In this document: one piece after another, positions 26,404-34,748 of the stretch
Numbering within the stretch: the first letter of the stretch is position 1
How the letters are laid out: each line of letters begins with the position of its first letter
From: Halorubellus sp. JP-L1
Lineage (GTDB): Archaea > Halobacteriota > Halobacteria > Halobacteriales > Natrialbaceae
DNA length: 64,000 bases
Assembly: GCF_011440375.1 (NCBI RefSeq)
Contig: NZ_JAAOIR010000004.1
Coordinates: 62,001 to 126,000, forward strand
Direction of reading: 5' to 3'
Position numbers and translations under genes: made by a program
The notes under the pieces: model-generated
What the model was told of the DNA's origin: nothing
Seen by the model: the letters and a program-made list of their open reading frames with translations, nothing else
The model's database searches: none

Positions 26404-27335
26404 GCCTCGACCTCGCGATGGGGTGCCGGGTCGTTGCGGTGCGTGTACGCGGCGAAGAGGTCCTCTAGCGACGGGTCGTCGATACCGATGTCGAGTATCG
26501 TACAGCCAGCGTCCCGGACGCGGTCGATGAGTGCGAGCTTCGCCGTCGGTTCGACGCACGTCCCCCGGACCGCGTCGTCGGTGACGGTGACGTCGACGAG
26601 GCCAGGAACGTCCTCGACGACGAGGTCGCGCGGCGGTCGGTCGACGGCGACGGTGACGGTCGCGCCGGTGCCGACGGCGTCGCGGAGTCCGTCGATGGTG
26701 TCGACGGTGGCGAGGCGTCCATCGTCGAGGATACCGACCCGGTCGCAGACGGCTTCGACCTGCGAGAGGACGTGACTCGAGAAGAAGACGGTGCCGCCGT
26801 CGTCGGCGTGATCGCGCGCGATCGTCCGCAGGTCGCGGATGCCCTCTGGGTCGAGGCCGGAGGACGGTTCGTCGAGGACGAGGACGTCGGGGTCGCCGAC
26901 GAGTGCCATCCCGAGCGCGAGGCGCTGGGTCATCCCCTTCGAGTAGCCGCCGGCCTTGCGGTCGGCGGCGTCGAGGATGCCGACGCGATCGAGAATGCTA
27001 TCCGGGTCGGTAGTCGCACCCTTGAGGTCGTTCGCGAACGCGACGTGTTCGCGTCCGGTGAGGCGATCGTAGAGGCTGTAGCCGTCGGGGAGGATGCCGA
27101 CCCGGTCGTGGACCGCGGGCGCCTCTGACTGCGCGTCGTACCCGAGGACGCTCGCGCTGCCGGCGGTCGGTCTGACGTAGTCCATGATGACGTCGATGGT
27201 CGTCGACTTCCCGGCACCGTTCGGGCCGAGAAAGCCGAATACCTCGCCCTCTGCTACTTCGAACGTGACGTCGTCGACGGCGTAGACGTCGTCGTCGTAG
27301 CGCTTCGTGAGGTTCTGGACTTCGATGGCGGTCAT
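26400..27335 (-). CDS. ABC transporter ATP-binding protein
   Basis: A 311-residue ATPase: Walker A GPNGAGKST at 37-45, Q-loop region near 78, signature YSKGMTQRL, Walker B VLVLDEPSSGLDPEG, H-loop SSHVLSQVE. A C-terminal regulatory extension of about 95 residues follows. The start is an ATG with an excellent Shine-Dalgarno (AGGAGGT at 27341-27347, spacing 5 nt), which is uncommon among the otherwise leaderless genes here; the leader would be about 58 nt counted from the TATA box at 27417-27429. Pairs with the overlapping permease gene; the ArsR-like regulator gene is directly upstream on the same strand. Confidence 0.93.
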   Translation of the reverse strand: MTAIEVQNLTKRYDDDVYAVDDVTFEVAEGEVFGFLGPNGAGKSTTIDVIMDYVRPTAGSASVLGYDAQSEAPAVHDRVGILPDGYSLYDRLTGREHVAFANDLKGATTDPDSILDRVGILDAADRKAGGYSKGMTQRLALGMALVGDPDVLVLDEPSSGLDPEGIRDLRTIARDHADDGGTVFFSSHVLSQVEAVCDRVGILDDGRLATVDTIDGLRDAVGTGATVTVAVDRPPRDLVVEDVPGLVDVTVTDDAVRGTCVEPTAKLALIDRVRDAGCTILDIGIDDPSLEDLFAAYTHRNDPAPHREVEA

Positions 27336-27340
27336 CGAGG

Positions 27341-27347
27341 ACCTCCT
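27341..27347 (-). promoter_or_regulatory. Shine-Dalgarno of the second ABC exporter
   Basis: AGGAGGT on the minus strand, five bases before the ATG at 27335. It fixes the start codon and shows a leadered transcript. Confidence 0.75.
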
Positions 27348-27416
27348 GTCCGCACCGGTCTATACTGGTCGTCGTGGGTCCGCGTCGTCGCCATGCGTCC
27401 GGTCGGGGCCGGAGCC

Positions 27417-27429
27417 CCAAATAAATTAT
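27417..27429 (-). promoter_or_regulatory. TATA box of the second ABC exporter
   Basis: AATTTATTTGGGG on the minus strand; predicted transcript start near 27393, giving a leader of nearly 60 nt that contains the SD above. Confidence 0.6.
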
Positions 27430-27459
27430 TGAGAATTTGATAACTTGTCGTGACGTTTA

Positions 27460-27475
27460 CTCAAACATTCTTGAG
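27460..27475. promoter_or_regulatory. inverted repeat CTCAA-N6-TTGAG, possible operator
   Basis: A perfect 5-6-5 inverted repeat about 30-45 bp upstream of the exporter TATA box. A further TTGAGAA occurs at 27429-27435, next to the TATA box. The arrangement suits a dimeric winged-helix regulator; the ArsR-like gene next to it is the obvious candidate. Confidence 0.45.
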
Positions 27476-27497
27476 AACGCCAGACGGCGTGTGCTCG

Positions 27498-28433
27498 TTA
27501 CCCACCATTCCCGGAGCCGTCCGTCCCGACGACGGATACGGTCAGGTCAGCGTCGAGTGAAAGCGCCAGCGACTCGCCACCGTAGCGGACCGTCACGGAC
27601 ACCGACGGCTCCGTCGAAGGCGACCGGTCCGCCGACATCGGCGGATCGTTCGATTCCACTTCGGCGACGTCGACGTCCCACGCCTCGATGTACCGCGGCA
27701 GGTCCCAGAACGCGATCGCGGTCGCGTCGACGCCGTGCCGCCAGTAGAAGGCGACGACCGCTGGATGAAACAGGACGTGCGCCGCCACCGGCGCGAACAC
27801 CCGATGGTTACAGCGCTCGCACACCGCCACCGCGTACGGGTCGGTCTCACCGTGGGACTCGCGCTGCTCGACCGACACCACCGCACGACCACCGCAGTTC
27901 GCACACGTCCCGCCGACCGCGACGGCGTACTCGTGGCGAACGCGCCGATCGCACGCCTCCAGGACCGCCCGCTCGCTCCGCCCCACCACCGCCGCTGGCG
28001 GCAGATCGTACGTCACGATTCGCATCCCGCAGCCGTCGCAGCGCACGGTCAACAGGCCGTCCTCCTCCGTCGCATCGAACGCCGTCTCCGGACAGCCCGG
28101 ACACTCCCCCGACAGCGCGAGCGGCTCGAACGACGGCGTCTCCGTGAACGATCCCGCCAGGACCGCACGCATCACGTCCTCGCCAGCTCGATTCAGCTCG
28201 TACCCCGACTCAGAGCGTCGCAGGAACACGCCCTCCAGATGATCGAGGTGGTACGACAACTGGGACGTGCTGTCGATGTCGAGCGCGTCGTATATCTCCG
28301 TGAACGACAGCGTCCGCTCGCCGTCGCGTTCGGCGTCCGCGAACGTCCGGAGCACGGCGATGCGGTGCTCGCTCGCAAGTGCCCCGAACGCGTCCGCTGC
28401 CGGCACCGACGACGACTCGGCGTCCTCCGTCAT
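27498..28433 (-). CDS. winged-helix transcriptional regulator (ArsR-like, haloarchaeal) with zinc-ribbon motifs
   Basis: A 311-residue protein. The N-terminal winged helix covers about 10-90: DAFGALASEHRIAVLRTFAD, then FTEIYDALDIDSTSQLSYHL, DHLEGVFLRRSESGYELNRAG. After a linker come two Cys pairs in each of two zinc-ribbon-like units (CPGCPE with CDGCGM; CANCGG with CERCNH), then an effector-like domain and an acidic tail. The layout matches haloarchaeal regulators annotated with ArsR-type HTH plus a DUF73xx domain. ATG 28433 gives a family-like N-terminus. It is upstream of, and in the same direction as, the ABC exporter, and probably controls it or itself. Confidence 0.85.
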   Translation of the reverse strand: MTEDAESSSVPAADAFGALASEHRIAVLRTFADAERDGERTLSFTEIYDALDIDSTSQLSYHLDHLEGVFLRRSESGYELNRAGEDVMRAVLAGSFTETPSFEPLALSGECPGCPETAFDATEEDGLLTVRCDGCGMRIVTYDLPPAAVVGRSERAVLEACDRRVRHEYAVAVGGTCANCGGRAVVSVEQRESHGETDPYAVAVCERCNHRVFAPVAAHVLFHPAVVAFYWRHGVDATAIAFWDLPRYIEAWDVDVAEVESNDPPMSADRSPSTEPSVSVTVRYGGESLALSLDADLTVSVVGTDGSGNGG

Positions 28434-28464
28434 GTCGACTGGTCCGTCCACGTTCCACAAACCA

Positions 28465-30786
28465 CTACTGCTCCACCCACTCGAAGTCGTCGAGCGTCGC
28501 GTTCTCGCCACCGGTTCCGTCCTCGCCGTCGCCGTCGCCGTCCGTCTCCGCGCCTTCCTCGCCACCGAGCCGTCGGTCGAGGTCGTCGGGCGTCGGCGCC
28601 GGGAACTCCAGCGCGGGGAACGGACCAGTCGCCTGCTCGCGGACGCGCTCGACCTCGTCGAAGACGCCGTGGTCGACGCCGGAGAGCGACGCCCACGCTT
28701 GCGTCCGCGTGAGCCCGACGAACAGCTCGTTCCGGCGCGTGACGAGGTCCGCGCGCCGGTCGTCGTCGGCGACGCGGTCCACGCCCGCGACGTGCACAGA
28801 CGCCGCCTCGTTCCCCTTCGCTCGATTGATGCGGGAGACAGTCACTGCGCCGTCCTCCCGGAAGTCGTCGACGTTGCCCTTCCAGACGCGGTTCGCGTCG
28901 ACGCCCCGCTTGGCGAGTGCGTCCGCGACGCGGTCGCCGAAGTCCCGGGAGTCCCCGACGTCGCCGAGCGGGACGACGAGCACTTCCTCCGGCGCCAGCC
29001 CCTCCTCGTGCACGTCGGCTGCGACGGCGTCCGCGACGTGCTCGACCTCGCCAGCGCGACTGTGCGCTCGCGACACCGAGAGGAACGGCCGCGCCGCCTC
29101 GCGGTCCCGGAGCGGATGCGGCGAGTGCGCGTCGGGCCGCACGACCTCCACCGGCTCGCCGTGCCGCCGGAAGTCCCCACGCTCGACCTCGTACCCCAGG
29201 GACTCCCAGCCGCGCTGGGTCGTCAGCGCCTGCACGGCGCCAGCGTCCCGCAGGAGCCCCATCCCGAGCCCGTGCGCCGTCAACAGCACGGGCCGGGGCG
29301 TCCGGTACGCCTTCCGCATCACGATCGACTTCCGCACCCCGCCCTCGTACTGGCCCTTGAGGTCGACGACGGGAGCGCCGTCGTCGTCCGTCCCGAACAC
29401 GGCCGTCGGACTCGGCGCCTGCAAGCTCTGGAGCGACTGCGCCTCGTCGTACGCCCAAACGAGCCGTTTCGGGGGCTTCAGGACCGCGTGACAGAGCTGC
29501 AGAAACCCCGGCTCGAAGTCCTGGGCCTCGTCCACGAGGATGGCGTCGTAGCGCTCCTGGGGCTGACCCGACTCGAGGACTTCCTCGCAGCAGTTCGCGA
29601 GCAACCCACCGTCGGCGTCCCCGAACGCCGCCTTCGCGTCCGAGAACGTCCGCGGCGCGACGCCCGCCGCCTGCGCCGCGTCGTAGTACAGGCCGCGACT
29701 CGTCTTCCCGCCCCACGCGTGCATCACCTGGAGGCGCGACCAGTCCACGTCGTCGTCCGCGAAGTACGCGTAGTACCTGTGGACGGCCTCGCGAGCGGCC
29801 TCGTACAGCGCTCGCGTCTGGAACGTCAACACGACGTTCCACTCGGGGTGCCGGGCGTGCAGTTGCGCCGCCTTCTGGGCGAGCACGATGGACTTCCCCG
29901 ACCCCGCGATTCCCCGTACCTGCTGGGGGCCGTCCGGGACCTGCATGGCGAACTCTTCTTGCGCGTCGTCCAGGCGCTTCAGCCCCGACTCCAGTTCGTC
30001 GAACAGGTCCGCACGAGAGGGCCCACCATCGCCGACGCCGGTGGCGTCCGTGCAGTTCGCGACCGTCGACGCGCCACCGTCCGTGCCGGTCGCATTCCCA
30101 CCGTCCGTGCCGGTAGCGCCCTCATCGTCCGTCCCTGTGGTCGCCCCTTCGCCCTTGCCCGCGTCCGGGAACCGCTCGCCGCTGATCGGCTGGCCGCCCG
30201 AGAGCACGGCTCGCGCGTCGCCGTACTCGCTCGTCGACAGCGAGTCGGCGTCCGGTAGCGAGTCGAACCGGTCGCGTAGCGCCGCGGGCGTCAACTCGTC
30301 GCCCGTGATCACGCGCGGCGCGGCCGGGAGGTCGTCGAACCCCTTCGCAACCCACTCCTCGCGCGTGACGTTCGGGAGCGCGACGACGGGATGCATCGCG
30401 ACCACGCAGTTCGCGCGCCGGTCCATCAACGACGGCTCCTTCGTGAAGTGACTGAGGAGCCTGAACCCCTGCTCGCGGACCTGCGTGTACGGCGCCGCCG
30501 CGTCCTGACTCGTTCCCGACAGGACCCAGCGCTCGCCCTCGATGCGCGCGATCTGGTCGATCGTGTACCCCTTCACCTCGAGGACGACCAGGCCGTGCTC
30601 GCGCGAGAGGACCAGGACGTCGAGTTCGCGGTCGAAGCGACCGTCGGCCTCGTCCACGACCGGGTACCGACGGAACGCCACCCCCGTCGCGTCCGGCCCA
30701 TACGCCTCCTTCAGCGACTCCCAGACCTCGTCCTCTGCGTCGACGCCCGCGTGCGTCGCCGCGACCCCGGACGCGACGAACTTCAT
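28465..30786 (-). CDS. NERD nuclease domain fused to UvrD/SF1 helicase
   Basis: A 773-residue protein. Residues about 15-115 form a NERD (nuclease-related) domain with ELDVLVL and VVLEVKG, the restriction-endonuclease-like D...ExK pattern. A Gly/Thr/Asp low-complexity linker of about 30 residues (GATGTDGG units, 215-240) leads to an SF1 helicase: Walker A RGIAGSGKS at 291-299, motif II LVDEAQDFEP with DEAQ at 419-422, and the C-terminal motifs NRAKGNEAASVHVAG and NELFVGLTRTQAW. The start is fixed by a TTTATCC box at 30809-30815. Such proteins are linked to DNA repair or defence, but no specific role is established. No defence genes flank it. Confidence 0.9.
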   Translation of the reverse strand: MKFVASGVAATHAGVDAEDEVWESLKEAYGPDATGVAFRRYPVVDEADGRFDRELDVLVLSREHGLVVLEVKGYTIDQIARIEGERWVLSGTSQDAAAPYTQVREQGFRLLSHFTKEPSLMDRRANCVVAMHPVVALPNVTREEWVAKGFDDLPAAPRVITGDELTPAALRDRFDSLPDADSLSTSEYGDARAVLSGGQPISGERFPDAGKGEGATTGTDDEGATGTDGGNATGTDGGASTVANCTDATGVGDGGPSRADLFDELESGLKRLDDAQEEFAMQVPDGPQQVRGIAGSGKSIVLAQKAAQLHARHPEWNVVLTFQTRALYEAAREAVHRYYAYFADDDVDWSRLQVMHAWGGKTSRGLYYDAAQAAGVAPRTFSDAKAAFGDADGGLLANCCEEVLESGQPQERYDAILVDEAQDFEPGFLQLCHAVLKPPKRLVWAYDEAQSLQSLQAPSPTAVFGTDDDGAPVVDLKGQYEGGVRKSIVMRKAYRTPRPVLLTAHGLGMGLLRDAGAVQALTTQRGWESLGYEVERGDFRRHGEPVEVVRPDAHSPHPLRDREAARPFLSVSRAHSRAGEVEHVADAVAADVHEEGLAPEEVLVVPLGDVGDSRDFGDRVADALAKRGVDANRVWKGNVDDFREDGAVTVSRINRAKGNEAASVHVAGVDRVADDDRRADLVTRRNELFVGLTRTQAWASLSGVDHGVFDEVERVREQATGPFPALEFPAPTPDDLDRRLGGEEGAETDGDGDGEDGTGGENATLDDFEWVEQ

Positions 30787-30808
30787 ACCCGGAGAATCCG
30801 CCGACCTC

Positions 30809-30815
30809 GGATAAA
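30809..30815 (-). promoter_or_regulatory. TATA box of the NERD-helicase gene
   Basis: TTTATCC on the minus strand, 22 nt before the ATG at 30786; leaderless. Confidence 0.65.
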
Positions 30816-30856
30816 CCCACCGCCTGCGTCGCCACCGAGCGAGCACGGGCGCGCCG

Positions 30857-31105
30857 TCAGGTCGCGCCGAACAGGCGCGCGAGCACGACGTCGCCGAGGA
30901 GGACGAACGCCATCCAGCAGACCGCGAGCACGACGAGGCCCAGCAAGAGGGCGTTCCCCGCGAGGCCCCTGTAGTACGCCGCGACCGCGGCGAACGACCC
31001 AACGACGAGGAACACCGCGGAGATCGTGCTGACGAGGACCGCGACCGCGGTCGCTCGCTCCTGCGGGTCTCCGTCGCGGACGAGCGCGAGCAGGTGTCCG
31101 AACAC
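30857..31105 (-). CDS. small two-helix membrane protein
   Basis: An 82-residue protein with two hydrophobic helices (about 21-43 and 50-75) and a charged N-terminus (MFGHLLALVRDGDPQERATA). Start is GTG at 31105, with a TTTATGCC element about 26-33 nt upstream on the minus strand supporting it. No motif identifies a function. Convergent or divergent context gives no partner; the next gene is the divergent A24 peptidase. Confidence 0.6.
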   Translation of the reverse strand: MFGHLLALVRDGDPQERATAVAVLVSTISAVFLVVGSFAAVAAYYRGLAGNALLLGLVVLAVCWMAFVLLGDVVLARLFGAT

Positions 31106-31263
31106 GTTCGTCGCACACTCCCGCCCGCGATGGCATAAATCGACGGGTCGACTCCGGTCGCGAGTCGAGTCCGCGTTCGACCCGCGAATCCAGTCGAGTC
31201 CCGTGTCGGGCGACGAGGCGTTGCGAGGGTTTTTGTAGGTGCTCGCGGTAACTCCGGCGAGAC

Positions 31264-32388
31264 GTGAACTCCGCGCTCGACCTCCTGCGACTCCTCGTCG
31301 TCCCCTTCTTCGCGTGGGCCGCCTACACGGACGTCAAGACGCGACGCATCCCGAACCGCGTGTGGCCGCCGCTGTTCGTCGCCGGCGTCGTCCTGCTCGC
31401 GCTCACCGTCCAGCAGGCGCTCGCGCCGGGCGCGCCCTACGCCTCGCGCGTGCTGCCTGGAATGGTCGTGAGCCTCGGCGTCGTCGGGCCAGTCGCGTAC
31501 CTGTTCTGGCTGTTCGGCGGGTTCGGCGGTGCGGACGCGAAGGCACTGCTCGTGCTCGCGTTGCTGTTCCCGATCTATCCCGCGTACGATGTCGCGGGCG
31601 TCGTGCTTCCGCTTCCGGGGAACGAGAACGCGCTCGGGAGCTTCGCGTTCACCATCCTGACGAACACCGTCGTCGTCGGCGTCCTCTACCCGACCGCACT
31701 CGCCGCGCGCAACGCCGCGAACGGCGAGTTCTCGCTCCCGATGTTCCTCGGTAAGCGCGTCCCCGCAAGCGCGGTCGTGGACCAGTACGGGACGCTGATG
31801 GGAACGAACGACGGCATGGACGCGGGGAGCCTCGACCTGGACGCCCTCCGCATGTACCTGACGTGGCGCGGGACGACGCTCGCGGCCGTCCGAGGGAACG
31901 CCGACGAACTCCGCGATCCGGCGTCGCTTCCCGAGGACCGGAACGATCCCGGCGGCGGCCAGGTCGCGGAGGGTATCGACGACGAGTGCGTGGACTCGGA
32001 GCCGGCGCGCGCACCCGACCACGGCGACGGCGCGGTCGATTCCGACGCCGAACCGGATGTCTCGGGAACGATCGACGATACGGCCGGTGAGGATGCGGCG
32101 TCAGAGGACGATACGGCCGGTGAGGATGCGGCGTCAGAGGACGATGCGGCGTCCGAGGAAGATGGGACGTACGAGGACGCGTGGGGCGCGGAACTGTTCC
32201 TCGAGGAGGTCGAGGGCGACGCGTACGGGACCTCCCCGGACGCGCTCCGGGACGGCCTCGATGTGCTCGCGGACGCCGAGGGGGTCTGGGTGTCGCCGGG
32301 CATCCCGTTCATCGTCCCGATGTTCCTCGGGCTCGTCCTCGCGCTCACCGTCGGCGACCTCCTGTCGGCCGCGGTCCCGATGCTGTAA
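31264..32388 (+). CDS. pibD: A24 family peptidase, preflagellin/prepilin peptidase (PibD-like) with acidic insert
   Basis: A 374-residue membrane protease. Catalytic aspartates of the A24 family are present: Asp23 in AAYTDVKTRRIPN and Asp91 in the GxGD-type motif GGFGGADAKALL. Helices span about 5-20, 36-50, 65-85, 90-110, 125-150 and a last one near 350. Between residues about 185 and 330 lies a long hydrophilic domain with an extremely acidic stretch encoded by a 33-bp tandem repeat. PibD-type enzymes remove the positively charged leader from archaellins and pilins, so this could process the archaellin-like proteins at 9319-10555. Start codon GTG. Confidence 0.82.
   Translation: MNSALDLLRLLVVPFFAWAAYTDVKTRRIPNRVWPPLFVAGVVLLALTVQQALAPGAPYASRVLPGMVVSLGVVGPVAYLFWLFGGFGGADAKALLVLALLFPIYPAYDVAGVVLPLPGNENALGSFAFTILTNTVVVGVLYPTALAARNAANGEFSLPMFLGKRVPASAVVDQYGTLMGTNDGMDAGSLDLDALRMYLTWRGTTLAAVRGNADELRDPASLPEDRNDPGGGQVAEGIDDECVDSEPARAPDHGDGAVDSDAEPDVSGTIDDTAGEDAASEDDTAGEDAASEDDAASEEDGTYEDAWGAELFLEEVEGDAYGTSPDALRDGLDVLADAEGVWVSPGIPFIVPMFLGLVLALTVGDLLSAAVPML
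32074..32157. repeat. 33-bp in-frame tandem repeat in the A24 peptidase gene
   Basis: Two identical 33-bp units (32074-32106 and 32107-32139) and a partial, diverged third (32140-32157). Each full unit encodes DDTAGEDAASE. The perfect identity suggests recent duplication; copy number can vary without breaking the frame. Confidence 0.9.
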
Positions 32389-32505
32389 CCCGGACGGCGA
32401 TCCGGCGGTGGCGAGAATAGGGTGCCGTCGTCGATTCGTCTGGAGCGGGAACAGGCCGCCGTCGGTATGGAAGCAACTTAGTGTCGGAACTGTCACTGTT
32501 CCCGC

Positions 32506-33927
32506 ATGCCCTCCCAGCAGCAGGCGTCGATCGCTCCCGACGCCAACAGTTCGCTCTACGTCGCCGCGTTCGTCCTCCTGGCAGTGGCGGCCGTCGGTGC
32601 GACGTGGCTGACGTTCGCCCTCCCACTCGGCTACCTCGTCGACGACGCCATCGCGCAGGGAGTGGCGACCGTCGTCACGCTGGCGCTCGTCGTCCTGGCG
32701 GTCCACCTCGACAGCTCCGGCGGGTGGCGGGCTCGCGCGACGGTCGCCGCAGGCGTCCTCGGGATCGCCGTCGTCACCGCCCTCACCGCGCTAGCCGTCC
32801 ACCAGCTACTTCTCATTCCGACCGCCGTCGTCCTCTCCGACCAGGTGCTCGGTACTGCGCTCGCCGCCGTCTTCGCGCTCGCGCTCGCCGCCGCGGTCGC
32901 CGTCGCCGTCCTCGCGGCGATCGGCGACACCGACACCGACTGGACGCTCACGCTCCGCATGGTCGCCGCCTGCCTCCTCCTCGTGGCACTCACCGTCGCG
33001 TTCCTCGACGTGGTCTGGGTGCTCGCGTTCCTAGCCAGCGGCATCGTCCTCGGCGACGTCGACGCCGGCGTCGTCGTCGCGACCGTCGTCGTCCTCGCCA
33101 CTGTCGCGCTCGTCGCCATCCGACAGGTCGGGACCGTCGACCGCCTCGAGCGGCGCACGCACGCCACGCCAGTCGACCCCGGCGACTACCCCGCGCTGCA
33201 CGCGACCGTCGGCCGCCTCGCCGCGCAGTTCGACGTCCCGAAACCCACGGTCGCTGTCGCTGACAGCGCGACCCCGGAGGCGATGGTCGTCGGGTTCCGG
33301 CCGTCGTCGATGCACCTCGTCGTCTCCGCGGGACTGCTGGACGCGCTCGACGACGACCAGCGGGCCGCTGTGGTCGCGCACGAACTCGCGCACGTCGCGA
33401 ACCGCGACGCCATGGTGATGACCGCCGTGAACGCGCCGGTCGTCGTCGCCGACGGCCTCCGACGGTTCGGCGACGACGACGGTTCGAACGGCGTCGCCGT
33501 CCTCCTCTACCACGTCGGCACGGTGATGCGCACCGCCGCCCGGGCCGTCGTCGCCGTCCTCTCCCGTGCTCGCGAGGCCGCCGCCGACCGAGCCGCCGTC
33601 GCCGTCACCGGCGACCCGGCAGCGCTCGCCACCGCGCTCGAGGAGCTCGACGCCGCGGTCGCGGACACGCCGACCGTCGACCTGCGGGCGGTCGCCGGCC
33701 TCAGCGCACTCTCCATCGTCCCCGTCGACCCCACGGAAGTGGAGAAGGTCATGCTCGGCCCGGAGGGCGACCGCGAGCCGTACCTCTGGAAGTATCGCGC
33801 GCCGGTCGAACGTGCCGCCGCGGTCGTCTTCCGGACGCATCCCTCGACGGAGGCCCGGATCGACGCGCTCCGCGAACTCCAGGCCGAAGTCGCCACCGAC
33901 GACGCCCGAGGACCCGCCGCACCGTGA
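32506..33927 (+). CDS. M48 family membrane metalloprotease
   Basis: A 473-residue protein with six or more membrane helices in the first 210 residues (more than the usual HtpX), then the peptidase domain: VVAHELAHVANRDAMVMT with HELAH near 296, and REAAADRAAVAVTG as the third-ligand region near 355, then a C-terminal THPSTEARIDALREL. It resembles the M48 protein at 20723 in its catalytic half only. Likely role: quality control of membrane proteins. Own promoter likely; the preceding gene is 117 bases away. Confidence 0.87.
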   Translation: MPSQQQASIAPDANSSLYVAAFVLLAVAAVGATWLTFALPLGYLVDDAIAQGVATVVTLALVVLAVHLDSSGGWRARATVAAGVLGIAVVTALTALAVHQLLLIPTAVVLSDQVLGTALAAVFALALAAAVAVAVLAAIGDTDTDWTLTLRMVAACLLLVALTVAFLDVVWVLAFLASGIVLGDVDAGVVVATVVVLATVALVAIRQVGTVDRLERRTHATPVDPGDYPALHATVGRLAAQFDVPKPTVAVADSATPEAMVVGFRPSSMHLVVSAGLLDALDDDQRAAVVAHELAHVANRDAMVMTAVNAPVVVADGLRRFGDDDGSNGVAVLLYHVGTVMRTAARAVVAVLSRAREAAADRAAVAVTGDPAALATALEELDAAVADTPTVDLRAVAGLSALSIVPVDPTEVEKVMLGPEGDREPYLWKYRAPVERAAAVVFRTHPSTEARIDALRELQAEVATDDARGPAAP

Positions 33928-33991
33928 GCGGGCTTCGAACGGGAGCGGGCGGACTGCAAGCGTTATTCGGCTGGCGACCCCGGGTCCGGGC

Positions 33992-34696
33992 ATGGACAAG
34001 CAGTCGCTCCGCGAGGCGGTCTGGGACGAACTCGAGGAGTCGGGAGAGGCGCGGTTCCCGTTCCCGCCGCACGGCCGCATCCCGAACGTCGCCGGTGCGG
34101 CGGACGCGGCCGACCGGCTCGCCGCGACCGACGCCTGGCGGGACGCCGACGTCCTGAAGGCGAACCCGGACGCCCCGCAGCTCCCCGTGCGCCGTCGTGC
34201 GCTCCACGAGGGGAAGACGGTGTACATGGCGGTGCCGCGGCTCGCGACCGAGGAACCGTTCTACGAACTCGACCCCGAGCGCCTCGACGCGTCCGACTAC
34301 GACGCGGCCGCGACCGTCTCGAAGGTCGAAAGCTACGCCGAGCCCGTCGCCGTCGAGGACGTCGCGCCCGTGGACCTCGTCGTCTCCGGGAGCGTCGCCG
34401 TCTCCGAGCGCGGCGCGCGCGTCGGGAAGGGCGAGGGCTACAGCGACCTCGAGTGGGCGGTGCTCGCGATGGCGGACCTCGTCGACGGCGACACGACGGT
34501 CGCGACGACCGTCCACGAGCGGCAGGTCCGCGACGTCCCGGAACCGGACGCCCACGACGTCCCGATGGACGCCGTCTGCACGCCCGAACGCACGATATGG
34601 ACCGACACGCCGTACGACCGGCCCGCCGGCATCGATGCCGAACTGCTCTCAGACGACCGCGTCGAGGAGATTCCCGTTCTGCAGGATAGGACGTAA
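33992..34696 (+). CDS. 5-formyltetrahydrofolate cyclo-ligase family protein
   Basis: A 234-residue protein matching the archaeal branch of the 5-FTHF cyclo-ligase family: an N-terminal KQSLREAVWDELEESG helix, PHGRIPNVAGAADAADRLA, a core VVSGSVAVSERGARVGKGEG with the glycine-rich loop, YSDLEWAVLAM and a C-terminal VTTVHERQV-like strand (TVHERQVRDVPEPDAHDVP, then DAVCTPERTIWT). Bacterial enzymes convert 5-formyl-THF to methenyl-THF using ATP; the archaeal branch may instead act in thiamine or folate-related pathways, so substrate is uncertain. A CGTTATTCGG element 22 nt upstream is a plausible promoter. Confidence 0.8.
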   Translation: MDKQSLREAVWDELEESGEARFPFPPHGRIPNVAGAADAADRLAATDAWRDADVLKANPDAPQLPVRRRALHEGKTVYMAVPRLATEEPFYELDPERLDASDYDAAATVSKVESYAEPVAVEDVAPVDLVVSGSVAVSERGARVGKGEGYSDLEWAVLAMADLVDGDTTVATTVHERQVRDVPEPDAHDVPMDAVCTPERTIWTDTPYDRPAGIDAELLSDDRVEEIPVLQDRT

Positions 34697-34748
34697 TGGC
34701 GCGTTGTCGCGCTGGAGGGGCTCGGTGGCGTTCCCGGTGGCGCTCCTC

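Noticed and set aside
28465-32022. Helicase gene with a 400-residue N-terminal extension
   Set aside because: The extension passes antisense through the A24 peptidase and the small membrane protein and lies before the TATA box at 30809; the NERD domain starts just after the ATG at 30786.
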